Assembly: GCA_009760855.2 (NCBI GenBank)
Contig: WPIO01000147.1
Span: 312,001-376,000, forward strand
Source of the DNA: Cristatella mucedo
Taxonomy: Eukaryota; Bryozoa; Phylactolaemata; Cristatellidae
DNA length: 64,000 nt
Direction: 5' to 3'
This document shows, piece after piece, positions 20,500-31,100 of this stretch. Positions within the stretch are counted from its first letter, which is position 1, and each line of letters starts with the position of its first letter. A model generated the notes under the pieces. It was not told the DNA's origin, ran no database searches, and saw nothing but the letters and a program-made list of their open reading frames with translations. A program made the translations under genes and the position numbers.

Positions 20500-22560
20500 T
20501 CCCAGACCGTTGCCGTCGATTGCTGCGCATTGCCAGCGAATGTGCGTTCGACTGGTTGAAAGGATGTGGTTGAAATTTTAATACAGCGAACTGTAATACG
20601 AAAAAATTGAATATTCTTCCACCAGCTTTGCTTGTAATTGTAACAATCATGGATTCAGCAAATGTAAAGCGCCTAGAGAGAGATTTAGTTCTCTGAGGGC
20701 ACTATATCAAGTATGTTAAGTGCAAAGTGACAGTATGTGCGCCCACAGTGAGCGTTATGTGGTAGGATAATTTCAAATTCAAGCAGCCGATTTCCAGCAA
20801 ATTTGAAACAGATTGCGGTAGAGGCAGGGCCATTGTTTTCGATTGCCGTGCATTGCCCTCGAATGTGCGTTCACGATTATTTAAAAGAATATGGCTGCAC
20901 TTTTAATGCAGTGTAGTGCAATATTCAAGAAAATTTGGAGCTTCTCAGAAACTGTCGGTCCATTTGTAACGGGACGTTATGGATTGGCGTATTTCCCCAG
21001 CCATTGCCGTGGGTTGCCGTCGATTGAACTCGCTCAGTGGAAGAAAACTATGCGCGCGAACAGTTACATGTCACGTGGAATGAGAGGCATTTTCTTGCAG
21101 CCAATTTTTACGAATTGTACTATCGGCCCTGACCATTGCTGTGATTGCCGTGCATTGCTAACAATTAAAGAGCAATGCATCTTGAAAATGCCGCGGTTTA
21201 ACTTTGGACGAAGCGAAATGTTACATGTAATGACAATTGGGGCTCAGTGCTTCCAATTTCTCGTCAATTTGCCGCAAATTGGGGTATTGGCTCGTGCCAT
21301 TGCTGTTGATTGTCATGCATTGCCCAAGATTGAACGGTCAGAGTGGGTTGAAAGTATGTTCGCGCCAGTGAGATGTTACGTGGAATGACTATTGGAGCTT
21401 GGTGCACCAGATTTCTCGTCGATTTGCTACGGATTGCGGTATTGGTCCCTGCCATTGCTTTCGATTGCAATGAATTGTTGACAATTAACGTGCAAAGTAG
21501 CTAGAAAGTCCTAAGATTTCACTTTTAGCTCAAATAAATGTGAAATGCGATGACAGTTGGCACTTCGTGCAGCCAATTTTTGGTCGACTTGCCACGGATT
21601 GTAGTGGATTGCTGCTTCGAGCTGAGCTGTTACCGTAGATTGCCATGCAGTGCCAGACATTATACAAGCGCAATTGCTCAAGATGGTGTGGTTGACTTTA
21701 ACCAGTGTGCTTTGTAAGATGCATTCAAAATTGACGCATTTCAAAATCGATTTCAGGGCTTTTTGCATCAGATTGCTGTATATATCGGCATTACCCCGGG
21801 TCATTGCAGTCTATTGCAGTGCATTGCTGCCGATTGGTCGAGACAATTTTAGAGAAATTGTGCAATTACACAATAACCGAAGGTTAGAGCAACGTGCAAT
21901 CACTATTAGAGCTTAAAGTGTACACATTCTGGTCACTTTGCGGCGTAGTTCGGTGGATTGACGTGCAAGCCCGGGCAATCGCAGTCGATTGCAGTGCATA
22001 GCTGCAGAATGGTTGAGGCAGTTACAGTAAAGTTATGCGAGTACACAATGACCGAAAAGTAGAGAAGCATAACAATTCGATCTTCTAGTGTACGTGTTCT
22101 GGTCGTTGTGCGGCGGATTGCTGCGGATTTCGGCGGATTGAGGTGGATTGCGGTATGAAACCGGGTCGTTGTAGCCGATTGCAGTGCATTGCATGAAAAC
22201 GCGTGTGCACAATGGAGCAAAATTTTGTGGGTGCACTTTGAACTGAGTTTAGTCTTACATGCAATGTCAATCAGAGCTTCGCGATGGCGATTTGAGGATA
22301 ATTTGCAATGGAATCGAGTGGATTGTAGTAGTTTTCCAAGTCATTTCAGGAGATTGCCGCGCATTGCCACAGTGCGAGGATGTACAGTTTTTATATTAAG
22401 TGAGTGTGCAGAAAACCTGGTACACTTTAATATGCAATAGAGACTGGAGCTCGGCGAAACCTCTTTCCACTTATTACGCGGTGTATTGCGGTATTGGCAC
22501 GGGCTACTGCAGTCGATTGCAGGGCATTGCACGAGAACGGCTGTGCCAATGCAAATAAAT
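20500..22560. repeat. degenerate tandem array, ~155-190 bp units
   Basis: A core resembling GATTGCxGTGCATTGC recurs at about 20520, 20845, 21015, 21145, 21310, 21465, 21640, 21810, 21985, 22175, 22350 and 22510. Spacing is mostly 135-190 bp. Each core is preceded by a second motif like ATTTGCCGCGGATTGCGGTATTGG. Neighbouring units differ at many positions, so the array is old. The 165-codon frame at 20891-21388 arises from this repeat and is not a gene. A LINE tail has inserted at about 20650-20715, explaining the one double-length gap. I do not recognise the repeat family. Confidence 0.75.
20650..20715 (+). mobile_element. LINE 3' tail fragment
   Basis: GCAAATGTAAAGCGCCTAG followed by gagagatttagttctctgagg is the shared LINE tail without any coding part. 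It interrupts the tandem array. Confidence 0.7.
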
Positions 22561-22769
22561 TGTTTTAGTGCGGAATTTGAACAAGAGCAAAATCGCAGGA
22601 AATTTTCTGGGTACGTTTCACATGCATAGCGTAGCTTGATATTCCAAAATTTTTGGAGCTTGTTGCAGCTGATGTATATTGGATTTGAAGGAACTAAAAT
22701 GGATAGCAGTGGATTGCCGTGGATTTCGGTACGGGCATCCGGGGTTGAAGCTCATTCGGCGTTGAAGCT

Positions 22770-23820
22770 CTATCGGGCCATGGAGTCGGCTATTACTTTT
22801 ACGCTCACGATACTCAGATAAATTTGTCATTTAAACCGTCGGAATCTGCTGCAGCGACTGATAAACTTAATGGTTGCCTTGGTGACATTCGATCGTGAAT
22901 GTCGGAATATTTCCTTAGGCTAAAATTAAATGATAATGCGGAGCTGCTACTCATAGGAAATCCCAAGCGTGTGGCTGGACTGGAAGACTGTTCATCTCAT
23001 AGGCGGTTCTGTTATGCGACCATCACCGTATGCTCGGAATTTAGGTGAGTCTCCACAGATGCCTACATTTTGAAAGCTTCGTTAAGACGACCGTTTCCAC
23101 AGCTAGCCATCACGTCCAATCCCCATCTAAGGCTAGAAGCTGTTTCCCACAGTGGCTTGCAAAAAACTAGCTAGGTCCTTGGTTCTGTCTCGGATAGATT
23201 ATTGTGATTCTCTTGCGGCTGGGCTACTGAAAAAAGTCCTCGGCCACTGTAGCTGGTGATGAATATGGCTGCAAGACTAGTTTACACATCCCAGAGGTTA
23301 GACCATGTATCTCCTTTGCTGAATGAGTTTGGATTTGATCAATGGATACAGAATACAGTTCCTACGCCGACCCTCAAGGATCGCTACGGCTTGGCTCCTT
23401 CATACCTTACTGAACGGCTGCAACTGTTTTAGCCTCCTCATGTTCTCAGATCCTGTACGGAAAATTAGCAGTTCCTCATCTTAAAGACCGTTAGCGACAA
23501 AAGCTTTTACCCTGTAGGTTCTAGACTGTTGAACTCACTTCCAAAATTCTCACGTAACGACATCAACTCTCCTGCAGTCGACTATGGCACATCCTTTCCA
23601 GCCATCCTGAGATACTACTTCCACGCTGCTCACTAACACATCTCTCCTGACTCGACTATGCTTCTCACTTTCTCTTTGTTGCGTGTTATGAAGTCAGTTG
23701 GCTACCGAATGCGTGCCGAAAACTGCGTAGGCTGCGAGTGTGATGCACATAACGCTGCGGCGTAAACCCCACTTAGCCTTTGTGGATTAGTGGAGTTTCA
23801 GACGGAGATACATTCTTGAG
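22770..23820 (+). mobile_element. CR1/L2-like LINE, family B, decayed copy
   Basis: The copy starts inside the RT catalytic region (a YADD-like YAHDTQ at about 22790). It continues through LSFKPSESAAATDKLN and AELLLIGNPKRVAGLE (about 22820-22990), with several stops and shifts after that. Its 3' part (gttggctaccgaatgc, ggagatacatt) is shared with the second family B copy at 35985-37480, defining the element end near 23820. Confidence 0.8.
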
Positions 23821-25164
23821 TGCTTTTCTGAGCTGATCGCTGGTGCTTTTGAATGCTTTCCGAATCGAACGATGATACCTTATTGTGTTGTTGCTTTTAT
23901 TACAGCTTAGGGAATGCAACCGCACGTAGATTCAGTTTTCTTGGGTCGATCCAAAAAGGACCCTTGATTACCCGGCGACCGTCGACGGGTCGCTCGCGGG
24001 GACTGTAACGCACGTCGACGGATGGACCGACGGCCAGTACAGTAAGAGACCGACTCGGAGCTGAAGTGCACAAGGGGGAATGGAAGAAGGCTTTTCGCCG
24101 CCGCCCCGCAGTCGCGAAAGAAGTCTTCTTGCATTTCCCCCCCCCCCCCGCGACTGGAGACCCCGAGTCTCGCTAAAAGCGAACCACCCTACAGGCCTCT
24201 TTAGCCCAACCCTTATCGCAGCCTACCTTAAAATAAATGGCTGCCTCTCCTGGAAATTGAGTCCGAATCTCCTCGAAGCCGCGACTCTCAGAATCAACGC
24301 CTACAGTGTGGCGCCGCCCGAAAGCCTGTCTAGTTCCCGTGTAAGAAGAAAATCGGTACCGTTGTATGGAATGCATAAAGCCTGAGTCTCAGCCCAAGGG
24401 TAGGGTGCTCGCTCTGCACGGCTGAGGTCGTGGGCTCGAGCCCTCCATCGTTGGCGATTCGCTCTAGTTGGCTCTTCTGCATCTAAAGAAACGAGGCTGC
24501 TACATCAGAACTGATTGGCTGTTGAATCTTTTTTACTTGCTGAGCTCGCGCCACCCAGCAAGCCTCGATAGGCAGGTTCAGGAGTATTAACCTCGTTAGT
24601 GCTTCTACAAAAAATGAGGGCCAACTTCAAAAAAGACGATTGCCCCTTTCTACCGTGAAAGACACGAAGCAGTTGCGTTTTAGCCGTACCTGAAAACTAA
24701 GCAGTTTCTTCCATTGGGAGAAACGCCTCGAAGGTGCGAGCTTGAAACTTCTGTGCATACTCAACAACGGTCACTTAATCCCGAGACCACGATTAAGCGT
24801 TTCCCAATGGAATCGAAAGCAAACTGACGAGTTTATACGTTTATCAAGAGACACGGGCGTGCACGTAGCCAGTCTTTCCTGCTCGCTTGCTAGCATATGT
24901 ATAAGCATGCCGATCGACCGTTTAAGAGCAGCTAGCATTACGCGGGCCTTTGCTGTGCCGGCATTGGCACATTTCAGCCGCCAGCAAACCAAGCTCTGAT
25001 TACAAAGCCGCTTTGACAATGGATGCTGCAGATGCTTCTGCAAAAGTAATCAATGGCTGAGGGATATCATGGCTTCAACCTCGTTCATGGGTTACAGATG
25101 GCGGGATAATGCCGTTCCGGCGTAGCGATTTGAAGAGGAATTGATCGTCTGCTGGCCTAGCGTT
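23821..25164. other. intergenic stretch with one SINE and a C-run; CFAP52 3' flank
   Basis: Apart from the SINE at 24385 and a C homopolymer at about 24139-24151, no gene or repeat family is recognised. The CFAP52 3' UTR must lie at its right end, but no AATAAA or ATTAAA is visible on the minus strand within about 900 nt of the stop. Confidence 0.4.
24385..24520 (+). mobile_element. tRNA-derived SINE
   Basis: Head with box A-like CAGCCCAAGGGTAGGG and box B-like GGGCTCGAGCCC at 24432-24443, followed by a shortened body ending in aaacgaggctgctacatcag. The order matches the plus copies at 41645 and 57690. Confidence 0.7.
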
Positions 25165-28100
25165 CTAGGGAAATCTCCACCTGAGGATGGCCCCATCGGC
25201 GCTGACGCTCACGATGTGCTTGAAACTGGGACAGATTTTGACCTTATTCACGTCACCACTGTGGCCGATGCCGACGTGCGTCACCTCGCCTTCGTTGTAC
25301 TTCCAAACCTGTGGAAATATGCGATCGCTTGATTAGCAATAAGTCCGACGTAGGATTGTCTCAGCTTCTGTCACAACTGCCAGCATTTTAAGTGCCCAAG
25401 CCACTGTGCGAGACTTACCTTGACCAGCTTATCATTCCCGCACGTGACGAAATACTCGCCGTCGTCAGTTATGTCCAGTCCGTTAACGGACCCTGCCTTT
25501 GATCCCTCGAGCTCACGAATCATGGAGCCGTCGAACGTCTCCCAGTAAGCAACTTTACGGTCAGATCCGCTTGTGACGATCTGACATTCATTCGGGTGGT
25601 ATACCATGCACTTAAACAATGTGTTAGCGAACATGATTTGGTTCCTCACGAATCGCCTAAAAAGGGGAGGCATGAACGTGACTAAGTCACGACAAGATGC
25701 AGCAGACCCGATATAGCGACCGATCAAAAGGACGCAGGGCTGTTTCATGGGCATTAATGAATGCCGGGGCACGTTTGAATGCACCGTCGCGGTTTCGTTT
25801 CGTCGATCCTTTTCGCTTATATCGTTGCTTTGCCACTAATTTTTCTTTGCCCCTAATTTGCCCCTAATAATTTCTGACTTCTCAATCTACCTCATTTCTG
25901 GCGCTTTCACTCTCAGTGCACCACTCTCCCCTCTCACTTTCTGTACCTTCCTCCCAACCCCACTCTCACGAACTACCCCTTTCGCTGCTTTTAGTGTTTC
26001 CTCTTTTCATTTCTTAATAATAATGGTAATAATAATGCACTTGATAAAGCGCCATCAGAGAACTCAATCTCTCTCTAGGCGCTTTACATTTGCTGCAAAG
26101 GAAAATGCAATTGAATTGAATTTCTTCCTTGCCTTCTGTAGCCAAACTAACATCCATTTTACAAGAGCCCTCATGCCTCTTAACAGGATGTATGCATGGT
26201 CCAACTTTTCTGAGCTTGCAGCACGTTTATTTTTCTGGAATACCGGATTCATCGAAAGCTCCTTCACAGTCTTTGCAATACGACCCCTCGACTGGAATAT
26301 TCGAGCTAATATCGGAATCTTAGAAGCAACGAGCCCACTGTCATGTTCGAAATAAGCATAAGTGGCAAAGCATGCCTATACGTAAGCACGAAGGGTCGCG
26401 TGGGCGTAATTAATGAGAGGGGGTGTTGAATCAGCCTGTTGAGCCCTGACCCTAATCTCATCTAGATCCTTGAAAGGGCTTCCCAGGCGCAGTTCCTTAT
26501 GTACCGTCTAGTCCCCCTACTGGTTGATCGCTCAAAGCAAGACAAGGTCACGTCCCATGACCACTATTGACTGGCCGCTCAGCCACTCCTTGGTTTAAAC
26601 TGCTAAGCGCGCGGCGTCGTGTATGCTATATCTCTGTGCACGAAGCGCAATGACTCACTTTAGGTCCCACACGATGCAAGTTCCATCTGTGCTGGCCGAG
26701 ACACATTCAGAGTCGTTCTTTCGGATTTTTATGCAATTTACGGATCCTTTGTGCTCCTTCAGCGCTTCCACGAGCGTTGCCACAACTCGGGGACCCTTGT
26801 TCGTCCGTGTCTCGTTTAGTCTCCAGATTCTGACCTGCAGTTTTTTGCGAGATTTTGAAAAAAGTGATGTACATCTCCCCCATTCACATAGAGCCACGCA
26901 GAGCGAACTCTCAGTACGACAGCAATGGCGAGGAAAACCAGAGCATCCAGGAAAAGACATCCAAAAGATCTAGCTAACGGGATCTAGCATACGAGTAAAT
27001 AGATTGCTCGCTCTGTAGATCTATATGTAAGCTATAGATTTACATGATAGAAAGTTTACAGTTGATGCCATATTCTGTAGCTAGACTTAAATGTTCCGAT
27101 CGAGAACGCAACTATAAAACAAGCAGGTGCAGCTTAGTAATCATCAAGAGAGCATAACTGCAAGCAATCCGCGGTGACGCATTTCCTGCCCTCGAATCGC
27201 CTAAAGGGTCAGTAATTTCAATAAATTTGGTGAGTTTATAACAACACCTGCTCCATCGGCTCCGAGGAGTAAAGAACCTAAAGCAAGCGCCAACAAATCG
27301 AAGTAGTATGGGATTTCAATTTTTCCTTGGGTATAGAGCGCATTTTACTAATATCGTATGCCGACAATAAGTGAAAAATAGCTTCTGTTTCACCAAACGT
27401 TGTTCCAGTGATCATGAGAATTATATTTGGGGAGTCTCTGTTTTTTGCAATGAGGCGTGATGCAAACATCAGATTTGAGCCTGCAGCACTTCTAGAATAA
27501 GGAACTCGATAGGCGGACATACTATTATAGAGTTGTATCCATACAACTGTAATTGTATGGACGCCTTTAAATTTTAAGTGTATGTTATTGCAGAGTAAGG
27601 AAGTTGTGAATATCTATATCTGATTGGTATAGCAATTCACAATATCGCAAGAAGTCACCTGCACACAACAGCTGCATTTTACTATACGTGCGGACAATTA
27701 ATCAAGACAGATGCGGAAAAGTACTCATCGAAAGCGTCTTTTATGTTGCGCAGTGCCTATAAAAGTACGTCGGCGTACCTGTCTCGGATTGAGACCAGCA
27801 CCGTCCGTCTCATTTTACAAGCGAACAGTGCAAGATAACTCTTGACTGTAGGATGATTAATTACTGGTCGCTAGAAAATTTCTTGCACGATACTAGGTAA
27901 TGTGAGAAATATAATTTTTCATTTATATAATTTTGAAATGTTTACAAGTTGTAGAGGGAAAAACGAGAGTCTTGAAGCTTCCAATCCAAACATTACAACA
28001 GGCGAGATCGCGTCTCCCATTATCAATCGCGCCAGACCGTACTGCCCCTGAGCTCACTGCCCCCGCCCCTCGATCAGTAGAGAGATCAGCCATCTTCAAG

Positions 28101-31100
28101 ACAGATCAGCTGGTCAAATATAAAGAGAGGGAGGCTATTACAGATCCAGACTCCGATATCGCAGATACGACTGAGGAGAAAAGCACAACTTTCCTATCGT
28201 AAAAGACCTAAATTATGTGATCAGAGTCGTTAGATGGCATTCCAAAGTCTAATGCTGAGCTTTTTACATCAGGACTCAAGGACTGAAACTTTCGGGATGT
28301 AAGCATAAAAGATAAAAAAGCGCCACCAACTAGTTTCCAACTTCTTCGTTGGAAAGGTGGGCTGCACTCGTGCAAAAATGTGTCCGGTCTATTCGACGCT
28401 GTAAGAATAGCGTGTAAATCAAAGGAATGGCGCCCATTCATAGATAGCTCATCCAGGATCCTCAAAGCCGTGCTCCTTCGTGAAGGGAACAAGTACGCAT
28501 CTCTCCCATGGCTCACTCTCTGCGCCTCCTCAAACAAGACTGCATCAGGATTAATATGTTAGTGAGTGAATTGAAGTATGGCACAACTATGACTGGGAGG
28601 CAATTGGAGACTTCAGAATAATGTCAGACCCGATATCACTCCAAGGTGGTTTCAGGAAGTGTCCTTGCCTGTGAGACAGCTGCGGAACTAAGGTGCACAA
28701 GCCGGGACACTTAAGCAAGCGCACTATCTCATGAGAGAATGGCCACAGTTGACCGAGTTCCCAGTAGCAAAGAGCAATATCAAATGGGGGCCCCTAGTAG
28801 AACATTAGAAGGTGCTGATGTCGCCACTGCACAAGGAGTTAGGGCTCATCGAACAATTAATTTTTATAGTTATAGATGACGAGTCATCAGCTCCAGAATA
28901 CGTGTCCGCTTGTCCACAGCTGGAGGAAGTCAGTTCAAATCTAGCATATACTTCGCTGGACCATATACAAAGTAGATCATAGATCATGTAACGAATTCGC
29001 CAAGAAGCTTAACTGGATGGAGAAAGCGGCTTTGAACAGCTTCTCGTTGCTGTGTTCAGTTTCGTTGCTGTGTTCACGACTTTCTGGGAAATCTCACGGC
29101 TTAAAACTACGATCAGCTGGTTCAGCCTCTCATAAAGAACTGTAAAGAATATGATGCAAAATATTCAAGGCGGGTGCTTTTACTAGGACTTGCTGGACTT
29201 TAAATATATATCGTCGACAAAGAGAGTATAAACAATTACACGATTGCTGTTTATGGTTGAGGGCTTTATCGAGAAACCTATTCGCAATAAACCAAAAAAA
29301 CCAAGAACACGTGCTCATTTCCGAGCCCGTGTGAGTGCTCATTTTTTGTGACAGGAGATTAAATACGTGTCAATTCTGATTCATTTGCAGTTCTTTCTGA
29401 CTAAATATGTACGAAAAGGCACGAATTTGCCAATTTTCACATCGGATACATGTTTATATTTCGTCACTGTCCTAATCATAAAAGCAATTTTTTATGGAAT
29501 GACGGTAATTTTCTACTTCTCTGAGGCATAAGGAATAACGAAATATGGCATACTTACCAGGGATACGATATTTTGTCACTTAGTGTAAGCGGTCAAAGAT
29601 CAAAGTTAATATATGCAAAGTAATTTTAATGCACCATTCAGTGAAACGGATTGATGAAGTGAGCCGACTGTGGGTGCAGCAGTGGAAAGACAGCATGCAC
29701 TGGGCAGGGTAACACCAGCGACATTTTAGCTTGTGGTACGTACGTAGCTATTACTATCAGCGCTTCCGAGAATAGGAATTTTTTGTTACATAGCATCTCA
29801 TGTCACTGAAACATATCTATTCAAGCTAGGAATACCGAGTTAAAGTGAGGTCCAAAGCGGCATAGCATCTGCTGTCCGGTAAATCCACGACAAATTCGGC
29901 GCTGGCGGCTGCTAATTTGGCTGTTGCTGAGCGGCGGCTGTCGCTCCGAGAGGCAGCCTACCTGTCCTTCTCCTCCGCCGCTGATGATGTGACCGCTGTC
30001 CGATGTCGTGGCTAGAGCAGTCACTCCCTTGTTATGAGCATCTTCTATCGTGTAAATTAGTTTCCCAGATTCCGGAAAAAACCCTCGGAGTTTTCCATCA
30101 TCCCATGCTGTGAAATGGTAAGCAATATTAAATCAGCTCGTAGATAAATGTCTAATAGCCTGCATCAAGCGTGACATTTGCTTCAAATCTATTTCTCTCT
30201 GTACAGCTATTAACAGTGAGAAAAAAAATGAAGTCAAACGTCACAAAAGAGGATGGATGGTACGAGCTACCATGTGGCCATACAGAGATGTAGTCGAGGC
30301 ATCGCACATGCCAGGCAGTGGATGCCGCATGCCCAACTTATGAGGGAGAGGGTATCAGCCCATGCTGTAGTGGTGGCCAGTCAGAGCTATTGGCAGCTGC
30401 TGCGTCTCACCGCTCACGATGCTGCGTCCATCTCTCATGAACTCCAAGGCATTGCACGTCATGTTAGGAACCGTTATCCTCAGCAGCTCCTTGTTGGTAG
30501 GTAAATGCCACACGCGAATGTCTTCGTAAGAGCACGTCGCGAATAGCTCGGACGTGCCGCTGTAACGAGCAGCATTAAGCCAGGATTAGCCATCGATGAG
30601 ATACCGACGAAGCTTTACACAGGCTAAAGCAGAAGAGTTAGATGCAAGCACCACTTGACTCTCAACCAAAATGGCAGAAAATGGAGAATTCATAGCGTGA
30701 CAATCCAAAGTCAGTTGTCAAAAAGAGGGTTACGAATTCGTCAAGAGAAATTTCACACTTCGTGCCGGGTCTTCTGCTTTACGCCTAAGAAAACATATGA
30801 ACTTCGCCTACTTGCTCAGTGGTTTCCATGTAGTATTTTCGGTAGTTAGTCACTTATATGTTAACTTGCAAAACAAACTAAAACAACTTTACTTACAAGG
30901 GAAATGCAATATCATTAACAGATGAGTAATGGCACGTGTTGACGAGCTCATGTTTAAACTCCGAGAAGTTGAATCTATATATGTGCGACTTTGACGTGCC
31001 AACATAGAACTATAACGTTCACAAGTGGACACCATCAGCAGGCATTCAGATTGGCATTTACCTGAAAGAACTGCGGCGAACGTACTGTGCTAGAATTTGG

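Noticed and set aside
20891-21388. 165-codon open frame
   Set aside because: It spans several units of the degenerate tandem array and repeats its own motifs; no domain and no splice context.
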